Shown piece after piece: positions 36,691 to 45,293 of a stretch of 64,000 nucleotides of DNA. The notes under the pieces were generated by a model, which was not told where the DNA came from, searched no databases, and worked only from the letters and a program-made list of their open reading frames with translations. The position numbers and the translations under genes are program-made. Location of the stretch: assembly GCA_002256425.1 (NCBI GenBank), contig NKIZ01000001.1, positions 2,577,001 to 2,641,000 of the forward strand, written 5' to 3'. This DNA is from Alphaproteobacteria bacterium PA2 (GTDB lineage: Bacteria; Pseudomonadota; Alphaproteobacteria; Caulobacterales; Caulobacteraceae). Every line of letters starts with the position of its first letter. The stretch's first letter is position 1.

Positions 36691-37158
36691 TCAGGGCGCG
36701 CCGAACCTCTGGGCGATGAGTGTGGCCAGGGCGTCGCGCACTTCACGATAACTCGCCAGTCGTGCTTCCCGCGAGCCATCTGCATCCGTCGGGTCATAGG
36801 TCGGCCAGTACTCAATGGTCACCGCCCTTCCCCGGGTCATTTCAACGGCCCTGTGCTGCGCCTGGGGCGTCAGGGATATGACCAGATCAAAGGCGTCGGC
36901 GTTCAGGTCATCAAAGGTCTTGGCCCGGTGTCGCGACAGGTCACACCCCACCTCGGCCATGACAGCCTCGACAAAGGGGTCAACCGGACCCAGTTCCTCG
37001 GCCCGGGCGTCCAGCTTCACCCCGCAGCTGTCCACATAGACCCGGTCGCCGAATTCCCGCTTCAGCAGGGCCTCGGCCATGGGCGAGCGCACCCGGTTGA
37101 AATTGCAGGCAAAGAGCACCGCGCCTGGCAAGGACGGCCCACCCGTCACGTCGGCCAT
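36691..37158 (-). CDS. low-molecular-weight phosphotyrosine phosphatase/ArsC-like protein
   Basis: 155 aa. The P-loop CX5R is Cys18-NFNRV-Arg24 followed by SPMAEAL, and the general-acid Asp is likely in TYDPTD. Members are tyrosine phosphatases or arsenate reductases. The conserved position between UPF0262 and infA suggests a housekeeping phosphatase rather than arsenic resistance, which this genome encodes elsewhere (58.3-59.9 kb). Confidence 0.85.
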   Translation of the reverse strand: MADVTGGPSLPGAVLFACNFNRVRSPMAEALLKREFGDRVYVDSCGVKLDARAEELGPVDPFVEAVMAEVGCDLSRHRAKTFDDLNADAFDLVISLTPQAQHRAVEMTRGRAVTIEYWPTYDPTDADGSREARLASYREVRDALATLIAQRFGAP

Positions 37159-37161
37159 GCC

Positions 37162-37641
37162 CTATCCCCGCCTGTAGAGGGCGCAGATCAGGGTGAAGAG
37201 CCGCCGGGCCGTATCCAGGTCAGTCTCGATCTTGCCCGACAGCCGGGTCCGCAGAAGCTCCGACGCCTCGTTGTGCAGGCCGCGACGGCCCATATCCAGG
37301 GCTTCGATCTGCTGTGGGGTGGAATTGCGGATCGCCTGATAATAGCTCTCGCAGATCATGAAGTAGTCTTTGATCAGGCTGCGGAACGGCGAGAGCGAGA
37401 GGATGTGACGCCGTTCGTACTCCGGACCGCGAACATCCAGCACCAGACGGTTTTCGATCAGGCCCATATGCAGATCATAAGGTCCGCCTGACGCCGCCTC
37501 GGGGAAAAAGAAGTTCTGTTCCAGCAGATCAAAGATCGCGATCTGCCGTTCCTGCTCCTGGTCGCGCGACACCGCAGCGAGGGATTCCTCGTCCAGTTCG
37601 ACGGACTGCAGTCGGTGAAGGGATTTCTGGTCGTCGGCCAT
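37162..37641 (-). CDS. UPF0262 family protein
   Basis: 159 aa from ATG 37641. A conserved alphaproteobacterial family of unknown function, marked by NFFFPE, YDLHMGLIENRLVLDVR, SPFRSLIKDYFMICESYYQAI and RRGLHNEASELL. It lies in the hisD-to-infA block, 3 bases from the phosphatase gene, so probably cotranscribed with it. Confidence 0.88.
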   Translation of the reverse strand: MADDQKSLHRLQSVELDEESLAAVSRDQEQERQIAIFDLLEQNFFFPEAASGGPYDLHMGLIENRLVLDVRGPEYERRHILSLSPFRSLIKDYFMICESYYQAIRNSTPQQIEALDMGRRGLHNEASELLRTRLSGKIETDLDTARRLFTLICALYRRG

Positions 37642-37730
37642 GGCGTTCAGACAGGGAGGTCTCAAGTCCTTTAGGCCAAACCCGCCCCTCGCGTCACCCT
37701 GTCTCTTTGCGCAAGCAGGACGACAAGGGC

Positions 37731-37762
37731 AAAACGCCCGGCGTGGGCCAACGCCGGGCGTT
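37731..37762 (-). terminator. intrinsic terminator, possibly bidirectional
   Basis: An 11-bp stem AACGCCCGGCG/CGCCGGGCGTT with an 8-base loop. On the minus strand it is followed by TT and serves the SH3-domain gene. Confidence 0.8.
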
Positions 37763-37834
37763 CCGTCATCAGGATCGTGGTCGACCCGACTGGCATGTGG
37801 CCATACCGGGAAGGCGACGGTCCTTCAGAACCTG

Positions 37835-38278
37835 TCAGTAGTCGTAGCGGACATGGTCCGGACCAAAGTACCGATAGTCCAGGGGCCGGACATTTCCGGC
37901 GAAGACATAGCCCACAGCGACGCCCCGCTGACCGACCAGGATCCAGTCGCCGCGACCGACGCGGGCCAGGGCCTGGAACCGCTCACCGGCATGGAGGCGC
38001 CCCACCCGATATGAAGCCATCGTCGGAGCGGCGCGCAGGGCCTGCGTCGAAATCGACACATAAGGTCTGGCGTGACGCTCATACCGGACGGGCGCTGGCA
38101 TTCTGGACGCCCAGTGGTGATCGGTCTCGATCAGCACCCGGGCATGGGCCGGGTTACGGTCTTCGAACCGGGGGCCGGGATCAGCCGACGCCGAACCGGC
38201 GGCGACCAGGGAAATTGCGCCGGCCAGGAGAGCCATCGCGGCGCTGCGAGTGGACTTCGCGTTGAACAGGTTACGCAT
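37835..38278 (-). CDS. exported SH3-like domain protein
   Basis: 147 aa, start with GGAGA upstream. Signal peptide with AAMALLAGAISLVAAGSASA and cleavage after ASA. The C-terminal part (YRVGRLHAGERFQALARVGRGDWILVGQRGVAVGYVFAGNV) is a bacterial SH3 fold, commonly used to bind cell-wall or envelope partners. It sits between hisD and UPF0262 with its own terminator, breaking an otherwise tight block. Confidence 0.72.
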   Translation of the reverse strand: MRNLFNAKSTRSAAMALLAGAISLVAAGSASADPGPRFEDRNPAHARVLIETDHHWASRMPAPVRYERHARPYVSISTQALRAAPTMASYRVGRLHAGERFQALARVGRGDWILVGQRGVAVGYVFAGNVRPLDYRYFGPDHVRYDY

Positions 38279-38388
38279 GTTTCGTCTCCGATGTTTCTCG
38301 ACCGAAGCGAGGGAGGCTTCGATGGGAACCACCTTAGACAGGCCTCTCTGAACGGCGCCGGGGCGCCCCTGTCAGAAAGGGTTCATGT

Positions 38389-39678
38389 TCAGTTTTTGCC
38401 CTGGGACAGCCGGATCGCCGCCGACCGGCTGTGGGCCGGCAGACCTTCTGCATCCGCAAGGGCGACGGTGTGGGGCCCCAGAATTGCGAAGGATTGGGGG
38501 TCGCACTTCACAATCGAGGTGCGCTTGATGAAATCATAGAGCGACAGACCCGATGAGAACCGCGCGGCCCGGCTTGTGGGCAGGACGTGGTTGGACCCCG
38601 CCACATAATCGCCAATGGCTTCAGGTGTATGCCGACCCAGGAAGATGGCCCCGGCGTGCCGGACCCTGTCGGCCAGCCGCTCCGGATCATCCATGGCGAA
38701 TTCCACATGCTCGGGGGCGATGGCGTTCACCAGGTCCGGGGCCTGATCCATCGGGGCGATGATGATTGCCCCATGATCGCGCCAGGAAGCGGCTGCGTCA
38801 GCCCCCGTACTCAGGGTGGTCAGCTGCCGTTCGACCGCATCGGTGACCTGGCCTGCGAAGGCTTCATCATCCGTGATGAGAATGGACTGGGCGGCCGGGT
38901 CATGTTCAGCCTGCGACAGCAGGTCAGCGGCGATCCATTCCGGGTCATTGCGGTTATCCGCGACCACGACAATTTCCGAAGGCCCCGCCAGGGCGTCAAT
39001 GCCCACGGTTCCATAGACCTGCCGTTTTGCCGCGGTCACATAGGCGTTGCCCGGCCCGACAATCTTGTCCACGGGCGCAATGGGTCCGGCGCCGTAGGCC
39101 AGGGCGGCGACAGCCTGGGCCCCGCCTACCCTCCAGATTTCCGTCACTCCTGCTTCCTTCGCCGCCGCCAGAACTGCTGGCTGCAGCCGACCAGGGGGCG
39201 TCACCATGGCGATCCGGTCCACCCCGGCCGCCGAAGCAGGCACGGCATTCATCAGCACGGTCGAGGGATAGGCCGCCCGGCCGCCAGGCACATAGATGCC
39301 CACCGCTTCCAGCGGGGTCCAGCGCCAACCCATCTCCACCCCCGCCTCATCGGTAAAGGCGGCGTCGGCCGGTCGCTGGCGCTCGTGATAGGCCCGGATA
39401 CGTTTCGCCGCGAAGGCTATGGCCTCGCGCACCTCAGCCGGACAGGCTGCAACCCCGGCGTCAATCTCGTCCTGCGTCACCCGCAGGGTCTCCGCCGTGA
39501 GCTCGACCTTGTCGAAATCCCGTCCAAAACGGATCAGGGCTTCGATTCCGTCCCGCCGCACCGCCGCCAGCACATCCCGTACCGACGCATCCACGTCGGC
39601 TGGGGTGTCCCGGCGCTCATTGATGAAGGCCTCAAAGGCGACGGGGAAGTCTGGATCGGTCGTTCGGAAGCGGCGCAT
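38389..39678 (-). CDS. hisD: histidinol dehydrogenase
   Basis: 429 aa zinc enzyme catalysing the last two oxidations of histidine synthesis. Diagnostic segments are YVPGGRAAYPSTVLMNAVPA, WRVGGAQAVAALAYG, VGPGNAYVTAAKR, AGPSEIVV and the zinc/His regions SQAEHDP and LPTSRAARFSSGLSLYDFIK. Full length. It follows DUF2948, as in other alphaproteobacteria. Confidence 0.95.
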   Translation of the reverse strand: MRRFRTTDPDFPVAFEAFINERRDTPADVDASVRDVLAAVRRDGIEALIRFGRDFDKVELTAETLRVTQDEIDAGVAACPAEVREAIAFAAKRIRAYHERQRPADAAFTDEAGVEMGWRWTPLEAVGIYVPGGRAAYPSTVLMNAVPASAAGVDRIAMVTPPGRLQPAVLAAAKEAGVTEIWRVGGAQAVAALAYGAGPIAPVDKIVGPGNAYVTAAKRQVYGTVGIDALAGPSEIVVVADNRNDPEWIAADLLSQAEHDPAAQSILITDDEAFAGQVTDAVERQLTTLSTGADAAASWRDHGAIIIAPMDQAPDLVNAIAPEHVEFAMDDPERLADRVRHAGAIFLGRHTPEAIGDYVAGSNHVLPTSRAARFSSGLSLYDFIKRTSIVKCDPQSFAILGPHTVALADAEGLPAHSRSAAIRLSQGKN

Positions 39679-39710
39679 AGCCGCTATTTAGCGATGCCGG
39701 GCTGCTTCCG

Positions 39711-40130
39711 CTATGGCGTCTCGTGACTGGGCTGGCGGGGAGTCGACCAGGGTTCTGAAAGGTCAGCCAGAATCGCGTCGACGCATTCCACGGTCACAGC
39801 CAGGTCTCCGTCTCCCGCGAACTGGAAGGTCAGCACTCCGCCGGGCGCCTCGCCGGGGGTGAATTCCAGGCTCAGCAGCTCAAGCACCGCGTCCTTGGCC
39901 GTCCGCCTCAGCCGCCGCGCCTTGACCCCCAGAACCCCGCCGATCTGCAGGGCCGAGCGCACTCGCTCTCCCCCTGGTCCCTCCCAGCGATAGCGGTTCA
40001 TGGTCAGGGTCAGCCGCCGCGCCTTTGATTCGAACACGATGTCGCCGATCCGGCAAACGGCGTCCTGGGTCGCAGAAGCGATGACCGGCAGGTCCTCGGC
40101 GTCCTCAGCCAATAGTCGTAATAACGCCAA
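39711..40130 (-). CDS. DUF2948 family protein
   Basis: 139 aa with a TTG start that follows GGAG lying in the end of the upstream small gene. A conserved alphaproteobacterial family next to hisD, marked by LRLLAEDAEDLPVIAS, DAVCRIGDIVFESKARRL, LLSLEFTP and ECVDAILADLSEPW. Function unknown. Confidence 0.85.
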   Translation of the reverse strand: MALLRLLAEDAEDLPVIASATQDAVCRIGDIVFESKARRLTLTMNRYRWEGPGGERVRSALQIGGVLGVKARRLRRTAKDAVLELLSLEFTPGEAPGGVLTFQFAGDGDLAVTVECVDAILADLSEPWSTPRQPSHETP

Positions 40131-40132
40131 CT

Positions 40133-40273
40133 CTACTCCTCAGCGGCGCCTGAGCCGCCACTTGTCTTGTCCTTGGGCGGGATCGCCGCCTTGCGCCGTC
40201 GCAGATTCGCCCGCAGGGCGGCGGCCAGTTTGGCCTGGCGGTCATCCTGCGGCGGTTTCGGCGATTTGCCCAT
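40133..40273 (-). CDS. small basic protein upstream of DUF2948
   Basis: 46 aa, ATG start. Lys/Arg-rich sequence with KLAAALRANLRRRKAAIPP and an acidic end. Its stop is 2 bases from the DUF2948 TTG, so the pair is translationally coupled. Similar small basic proteins sit beside murA or DUF2948 in relatives. No function can be given. Confidence 0.65.
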   Translation of the reverse strand: MGKSPKPPQDDRQAKLAAALRANLRRRKAAIPPKDKTSGGSGAAEE

Positions 40274-40377
40274 GAAAAGCAGGGGTGCGACGGCGTCAGA
40301 CGAAGGTCAAGTGACGTCTCGGCGTTTTTGCCCTTCACGGGAGCCTTTGCTTTGGCTATAGCCCGCCGCTCGGTTTC

Positions 40378-40452
<75 letters not shown>

Positions 40453-40480
40453 TCTCTTCCGACCTTCGGGTCGGCGATCG

Positions 40481-40509
40481 GGGCGCATCGTTTTCGATGC
40501 GCCCTTTTT
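40481..40509 (+). terminator. intrinsic terminator after tRNA-Thr
   Basis: A 10-bp perfect stem GGGCGCATCG/CGATGCGCCC with a TTTT loop, followed by TTTTT. Confidence 0.93.
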
Positions 40510-40545
40510 CGTGCCCGAATGCTGGCCGTTGCAGGCTGGACTTAT

Positions 40546-40561
40546 TATTACCCGGATGATA
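40546..40561. promoter_or_regulatory. imperfect palindrome before DUF2239 gene
   Basis: TATTACCCGGATGATA is symmetric at 12 of 16 positions, 28 bases before the DUF2239 ATG. It is unusually AT-rich for this DNA and resembles a repressor operator. The cognate regulator is unknown. Confidence 0.4.
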
Positions 40562-40588
40562 TTGGCCGCGCCCAACAGGAGCAAGCCC

Positions 40589-41152
40589 ATGTCCGTTACA
40601 GCCTTCGCCGACCAGAAAATCATTGCCCAGGGCAACCTGGCCCAGGTGGCCGTGGCTCTGGCCGCCCGGACCCAGACCGTCCTTGTGCTGGACGATCAGA
40701 CCGGCAGCCCCCTGGACCTGGACCTGCGGGGCGAGGCCGCCGAGATCGCTGCGCGCTATGCACAGTCTTCGCCAGCCCCGGAGAAGGCGGGTCGGGGTCG
40801 TCCAAAACTCGGCGTGGTCCCCCGGGAGGTCACCCTGTTGCCCCGCCATTGGGACTGGCTGAATGAACAGCCCGGCGGCGCTTCGGCGGCCCTGCGGCGT
40901 CTGGTCGAATCAGCCCGGAAGGAAAACGCTGGCCAGAACGCCCGTCGTCAGGCCCAGGACCTGGCCTATCGCGTCCTCTCCGTCCTGGCGGGCAACCTGC
41001 CGGACTATGAAGAAGCCCTCCGCGCCTTCTACGCCGACGACGATACCCGCTTCGAGGGCCTGACCACGGCCTGGCCCTTGGACATCCGGACCTATGTCCT
41101 GGCCCGGGTCAGGGCGGTCCGGACAGCAGACGCTGAAACCAGCCAGGCCTAG
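40589..41152 (+). CDS. DUF2239 family protein
   Basis: 187 aa from ATG 40589 with AGGA upstream. DUF2239 proteins are short, alpha-helical and uncharacterised; markers here are GRPKLGVVPREVTLLPRHWDWL, GGASAALRRLV and DIRTYVLA. It is not a phage gene. Its 3' end overlaps the opposing outer-spanin gene by 44 bases, marking the edge of the phage-like locus. Confidence 0.82.
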   Translation: MSVTAFADQKIIAQGNLAQVAVALAARTQTVLVLDDQTGSPLDLDLRGEAAEIAARYAQSSPAPEKAGRGRPKLGVVPREVTLLPRHWDWLNEQPGGASAALRRLVESARKENAGQNARRQAQDLAYRVLSVLAGNLPDYEEALRAFYADDDTRFEGLTTAWPLDIRTYVLARVRAVRTADAETSQA

Positions 41153-41426
41153 GGGGCCTCCCCAGGGCCTGCTGGGCGTCAAAGGTCTCAACTGCCAGCC
41201 GCCGGGCGCTGTCACAGGCGACAATCTGCGCCCCGCGCAGGACAAAGCCGCGATCGAGGTCCGCCTCGGTCGCGTCCTTCGGCAGGACAAAAAGCTCACA
41301 GGGCTGGCGGGCGGCTGGGGGCATTTCGATCTGCGGCCCGGCAACCGCCAAGCTGCGGGTCGAGCTGGCACAGGCGCTGGTCAGCCCGGCGCAGACGGTC
41401 GCGACGATCAGCCTTGAGGGGCGCAT
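41109..41426 (-). CDS. Rz1-like outer spanin lipoprotein (candidate)
   Basis: 105 aa. The first 19 residues form a lipoprotein signal ending LTSAC; the -3 residue is Thr rather than Leu, so the lipobox is imperfect. It lies out of frame across the end of the inner-spanin candidate by 131 bases, the usual Rz/Rz1 arrangement. It is less Pro-rich than classical Rz1. It would join the outer membrane to the inner spanin and fuse membranes at lysis. Confidence 0.5.
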   Translation of the reverse strand: MRPSRLIVATVCAGLTSACASSTRSLAVAGPQIEMPPAARQPCELFVLPKDATEADLDRGFVLRGAQIVACDSARRLAVETFDAQQALGRPPRPGWFQRLLSGPP

Positions 41427-41688
41427 GGGCGGTCTCCGAATGTGAAAGGTCAGCATCAAGTTCGGCCGCAATGGCGGCGGCCTGTCCGGCCGTCCGGGCC
41501 TGATCAACCATGCGACGGCCTGAGGCCTGCGCCTCCTCCGCCGACTGTCGGGCGGCCCGGGCCGCGGCCTCGGCGGTCGCCAGCCGAGGGCGAAGGGCTG
41601 CGGTCCCGCCAGATCGGCCCCAGAGGTACAAGCCCAGGGCCAGGGCGAGGACAAGCAGGCCTCCATAGACAATGAAGGTCATCCGCAT
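41296..41688 (-). CDS. Rz-like inner spanin (candidate)
   Basis: 130 aa with GGAGGG upstream. One N-terminal membrane helix (IVYGGLLVLALALGLYLWG) is followed by a long Ala/Arg/Glu-rich helix (about residues 30-85) typical of the periplasmic coiled coil of Rz proteins. The gene overlaps the lipoprotein gene out of frame and lies last in the virion operon with holin-like genes. The role is inferred from topology and position. Confidence 0.55.
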   Translation of the reverse strand: MRMTFIVYGGLLVLALALGLYLWGRSGGTAALRPRLATAEAAARAARQSAEEAQASGRRMVDQARTAGQAAAIAAELDADLSHSETAHAPLKADRRDRLRRADQRLCQLDPQLGGCRAADRNAPSRPPAL

Positions 41689-41754
41689 GACGGCCCCCTC
41701 CCTCCGGAAGTCGCCTTCACTTCCGACTCCATCTGTCTGAAACGAATCAGCAAA

Positions 41755-41997
41755 TCAGCTCTCCCCTCCACCACGGGCCGCCCGCGCCAGTCGCGCCCAG
41801 TCAGTGACCGTCGCCCCGGCCAGATAGAGTGTGGCGACCACCACATTGGCGCCGATCAGGGCCAGCCCCAGACCGGCCAGGGCCCGTGGGTCATTCAGCC
41901 GACAGATGACAGCGCTGACCCCCAGACTGTTCAATCCGCAGGTCGCGAAACTGAAAATCCGCCTCCAGACCCACCGGGTCTCGACCTCGCGACTCAT
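41755..41997 (-). CDS. small membrane protein, holin candidate
   Basis: 80 aa with two hydrophobic segments (FSFATCGLNSLGVSAVICRL and ALAGLGLALIGANVVVATLYLAGAT) and a charged C-terminus (WARLARAARGGGES). Size, two-helix topology and position beside the spanins fit a class II-like holin. Its ATG overlaps the stop of the preceding gene by 4 bases. The sequence alone does not prove a lysis role. Confidence 0.5.
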   Translation of the reverse strand: MSREVETRWVWRRIFSFATCGLNSLGVSAVICRLNDPRALAGLGLALIGANVVVATLYLAGATVTDWARLARAARGGGES

Positions 41998-42356
41998 GAT
42001 GGCCGCCCCTTCAGCCCCATCACCGCCAGGGCCGCGGCCAGACCTGCCGCCACCCAGGGGGCGCTGCGACTGATCCAGCCCCAGAACCAGGCGACCCCGG
42101 CCACCCGGTCCCGCTGGGACTCCAGGGCGTCAAGTCGCCCCTGGGCCTGTTTCAGTTCGCCCCGCACGGCGTCCACCAGCTTGCCGGCCTCTTGAGCCTC
42201 AAGTCGCACCAGCCGCTCGCGCACATCGTCCACCTTGGCGGCCAGACCCTCCAAGCGCCGGGTCAGGGCGGCCAGATTGTCGCCAATGTGCTGCAGGGTC
42301 AGGATCTGACTCTTCTGCAGGGCCACCAGGGTCATATCGCTTTCGACTTCAGCCAT
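41994..42356 (-). CDS. phage coiled-coil protein with C-terminal membrane anchor
   Basis: 120 aa. A long heptad-rich helix (LAALTRRLEGLAAKVDDVRERLVRLEAQ and onward, about residues 25-85) leads to a membrane segment (APWVAAGLAAALAVMGL). An ATG at 42335 overlapping the previous stop (ATGA) is an equally good start. This topology occurs in virion-associated or lysis accessory proteins of podoviruses. Function not assigned. Confidence 0.55.
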   Translation of the reverse strand: MAEVESDMTLVALQKSQILTLQHIGDNLAALTRRLEGLAAKVDDVRERLVRLEAQEAGKLVDAVRGELKQAQGRLDALESQRDRVAGVAWFWGWISRSAPWVAAGLAAALAVMGLKGRPS

Positions 42357-43423
42357 GGCGCCTGTCCAAAAAGGTTTGCCGCCTGCAGGGCGGTGCTGAG
42401 ATAGTTTCCCAAGGTCCCGTCGGACTCCGTTGTCGTGGAATTGACGGTCCCCTTGCTGTCGGTCACCTGTCCGTGGAACAGGGCCGAGGGCAGGCCGGAA
42501 AACATGTCGATCTGCTGGGCCAGGGTCGCCATGGGCGCCTGCCGCCAGGATTGGTCCACCCCCCGAAGCTGGGCGCCCAGGGCTGCCTGGGACGCAATAT
42601 TGGCCCGGGTGTTGGCGTCCTCATCCAGACCGAACTGGGCCTGGAACTGGGCCATCTGCGCCCTCTGGCGCTGGTCTTCCAGGGCCGCGTCGGATTGCGC
42701 CTTCTGCCAGGCCAGATCAGTCGTCGCCCTCTGTTGCTGGTCCTGGGCGTAGAGCTGGGCCTTCTGGAACTGGTCCTGTTGCGCCAGCTGGGCGTTGGCC
42801 ACGGAGACCTGCTGGCGTCGGTCCGCATCCTGCCCGGCAAGGCCTGCGCTGGAGGTGAACATGTCCGACAGCAGCTTCGACAGCTGTGAACTCCGGGCCC
42901 GGGCCATCTCCCCCTCGGTCAGCGACCGGGTCAGGGCTGCACCGGATCCGGCAAATGCCCCCTCCCCCGCCAGGCTCAGATCCTGCGCCGCCCGCGTCCG
43001 CCCTGCCTGGGCGTCGAAGTCGGCCATGGCGGCGTCGGTCACCTGCCGGCGATAGGGGTTCTGATAGGCTTCCAGATTGTCCAGCAGGCTGGCCGCAGAA
43101 GCACTGGGCGCTGCGCTCTTCAGAATGCCGCCCAGCCAGGGATCAGCCTCTCCCACAGGCCGACCACCGGGGCTCAGGGGCGGCAGGGCTGTAAGTCCGC
43201 CTCCCGCCACACGTCCCAGCCCCAACCCTGCGGCGGCGCCCGCCGCCCGACTTTCCAGATCCGACAGCGGCGCCACAAACCGTGTCGGGTCTCCCTGTCC
43301 CAGGGCCGTCAGCCGGTCGCTCTGGGACTGCGCGCCCTGGCTCACCCAGTCCGCATTGGTCGGGGCCACCACCGAATGGCTGGTCTCGCTCGAGCTGGTC
43401 TTGGTCTTCTTCTTTCCCATCAA
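42332..43423 (-). CDS. phage DNA ejection/internal virion protein candidate
   Basis: 363 aa. Gln/Ala-rich, mostly helical protein with a long coiled-coil region (about residues 190-280, rich in QDQQQRA-type repeats) and Gly/Ser/Thr-rich ends. The position after the hub gene and the composition fit the ejection proteins of P22-like and T7-like phages, which form a conduit for DNA. Its start overlaps the preceding gene by 4 bases. Confidence 0.6.
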   Translation of the reverse strand: MMGKKKTKTSSSETSHSVVAPTNADWVSQGAQSQSDRLTALGQGDPTRFVAPLSDLESRAAGAAAGLGLGRVAGGGLTALPPLSPGGRPVGEADPWLGGILKSAAPSASAASLLDNLEAYQNPYRRQVTDAAMADFDAQAGRTRAAQDLSLAGEGAFAGSGAALTRSLTEGEMARARSSQLSKLLSDMFTSSAGLAGQDADRRQQVSVANAQLAQQDQFQKAQLYAQDQQQRATTDLAWQKAQSDAALEDQRQRAQMAQFQAQFGLDEDANTRANIASQAALGAQLRGVDQSWRQAPMATLAQQIDMFSGLPSALFHGQVTDSKGTVNSTTTESDGTLGNYLSTALQAANLFGQAPWLKSKAI

Positions 43424-43776
43424 AGCCTCCTCATCAGTTCATCGCCCACGGTCACAAACCCATGGGCCGCAAGCACCCGCCGCCAGCCCTTGCGCCCGCT
43501 CAGGGTCACCCGGTTGCAGCCCTGCGCCCGCCCCCAGGCTTCGACGCCGGGCTTGAGTTTCAGAATGTCAGTCAGATCTCCGCCGGCCAGCCAGACATGC
43601 AGGCAGGCGCCGTCCGGATCTTCCACGCATTGGGTCACCATGGCGGCGGCCTCTCCCACCCAGAGCTGGGCCCGCCCCTGGGTCAGGTCAGCGACCAGAC
43701 TCGCCTCGGTCCCGCACTCCGGGCGCAGGGCTGCCTGCAGCCAGGGCCTGCACCGGGCCCAGATGTCAGGGGTCAT
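43420..43776 (-). CDS. small phage protein, GNAT-like
   Basis: 118 aa. VWLAGGDLTDILKLKPGVEAWGRAQGCNRVTLSGRKGWRRVLAAHGF resembles the small acetyltransferase-like proteins found among tail/internal virion genes of podoviruses. A complete acetyl-CoA motif is not evident, so catalytic activity is doubtful. It lies between the hub and ejection genes with short spacings. Confidence 0.5.
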   Translation of the reverse strand: MTPDIWARCRPWLQAALRPECGTEASLVADLTQGRAQLWVGEAAAMVTQCVEDPDGACLHVWLAGGDLTDILKLKPGVEAWGRAQGCNRVTLSGRKGWRRVLAAHGFVTVGDELMRRL

Positions 43777-43781
43777 GGCCC

Positions 43782-45290
43782 CTAGCGACCTCCCGCCAGG
43801 GCGACCTTGAACACCGGCTTGCCGATCCGGCAGGCCGTGGGGGCCGAGCCTCCGGCGAACCGTATGCGGAAAAACCGCCCGTTCGCCCGGAAGTCCGCCC
43901 TTGCCTGTCCCGGCGCCAGGGCGAAGGGGCCGCTGACCGCTACATCACCTTGCGGCGCCAGACGACTGAACAGACTCAGCTTTACCGGTCCGGCCTGATC
44001 ACCAAGATCGGGCCAGAGGCCCAGGGCCATGACGGTGAGGTCCTCGTCCAGCACCTGATCGGCCGTCTCGATGAACCAGCTGAAGGCTGCGCCGTCAGCG
44101 CTGTGACCGCGCTCGTGGTGGAAGACGCCGCCCTGCGGGTCGACCCCGACGGGATAGGCGGCCGGGCCGGCGTCAATCATGGTGGTCCTGGCCATTTCCC
44201 CCCGGCTCCAGGCTCCGTCCAGGGTGGAAAAGAGCACATAGCGGCTGTTCTCTACGCCATCCCTCTGGTCGGGATAATCCCACCTCACCTCGCCAAACAG
44301 GGACGTGGTCGAGGCGCAGATCTTGTCGCCCTGCGACGCCGCAAGGTTCTCCACCAGGTCCCGCCGCACCGAGCACGGCAGAACCTCCGCCGCCCCGCCC
44401 AGGTCATAGCGATAGAACTGCAGGTCAGGCCCCAGCCAGTAGGCGCTCTGCCCGGCTATGGCGACGGCCTGCGGGCCGATCAGGCCGCACCGCTCTCCCA
44501 CCCGGTCAAACCGCCAGGGCTGGCCCACAGCCCCGACGAAGCTGCCGAGGAACAGGGCGTGATTGGTCCAGACCAGCAGGGAGGTGCCGATCACCCGCCC
44601 GGCGACGATCCGTCCGCCGCCCGGCAGTATGTATTCCCGCGCCGTCGTGGCGGGTCCCGTGGTCCATTCATTGTTCTTCCGCACCGACGAATGCCGCAGG
44701 CAAAGGGGGTTGAAGACCCCCGAGACCTCTTCATTGCAGCCCAGGGCGAAGACCTGATCTGTCGGCGCCATCAGCATCTGGGTGATCTGGCCCGGCGCTC
44801 CGGCCACAGGCGCAGCAGCGCTCGCCGGGTCGTTGGCCCAGGCATAGAGGCCGCCGCCCCGCGGACTGGCCAGCAGGACCTCACCCCAGGCCCCGAAAGA
44901 CCATGTACGCGGAAAGAATTCTCCCGCCGCCGGTTCCGAGAACCGGCCTGAAGAATAGGTCCCGGTTCCGAACCCCTGCCCGCCCGCGCCGTCCACCTGG
45001 CCCGGTGCAAGACCCGCCGGCGTCACGTCAAAAAGTCCGCCGCCCCGCCACACCTGAAGGCCCGTATGGGTCCCAAATGCGAAGGTCAGGATGCCGGCCC
45101 GATCCGTCCAGCCAAAAGCGCCCCGACACACCCCGCTCAGGGTCTGACCTGTCAGCCGCTCCCAGCCGCCGATCACCTGCGGCCGCCCCCGCCAGAACCG
45201 CACATTGGACCCATCCGCCCACCGCCCGGCAGCCGCATAGGAGGTATCCTCAGCCCAAAGTCCCGGTGGCGGATCCAGTGGAATTCTCAT
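43782..45290 (-). CDS. P22 gp10-like tail hub/DNA stabilisation protein
   Basis: 502 aa beta-rich protein. Repeated aromatic strands such as RTWSFGAWGEVLLAS, GTSLLVWTNHALFLG and SAYWLGPDLQFYRYDLGG suggest a propeller-like fold as in P22 gp10, which plugs the portal after packaging. Length is close to P22 gp10 (472 aa). It follows the gp4-like adaptor and fibre-like genes in the same operon. Confidence 0.65.
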   Translation of the reverse strand: MRIPLDPPPGLWAEDTSYAAAGRWADGSNVRFWRGRPQVIGGWERLTGQTLSGVCRGAFGWTDRAGILTFAFGTHTGLQVWRGGGLFDVTPAGLAPGQVDGAGGQGFGTGTYSSGRFSEPAAGEFFPRTWSFGAWGEVLLASPRGGGLYAWANDPASAAAPVAGAPGQITQMLMAPTDQVFALGCNEEVSGVFNPLCLRHSSVRKNNEWTTGPATTAREYILPGGGRIVAGRVIGTSLLVWTNHALFLGSFVGAVGQPWRFDRVGERCGLIGPQAVAIAGQSAYWLGPDLQFYRYDLGGAAEVLPCSVRRDLVENLAASQGDKICASTTSLFGEVRWDYPDQRDGVENSRYVLFSTLDGAWSRGEMARTTMIDAGPAAYPVGVDPQGGVFHHERGHSADGAAFSWFIETADQVLDEDLTVMALGLWPDLGDQAGPVKLSLFSRLAPQGDVAVSGPFALAPGQARADFRANGRFFRIRFAGGSAPTACRIGKPVFKVALAGGR

Positions 45291-45293
45291 AGC

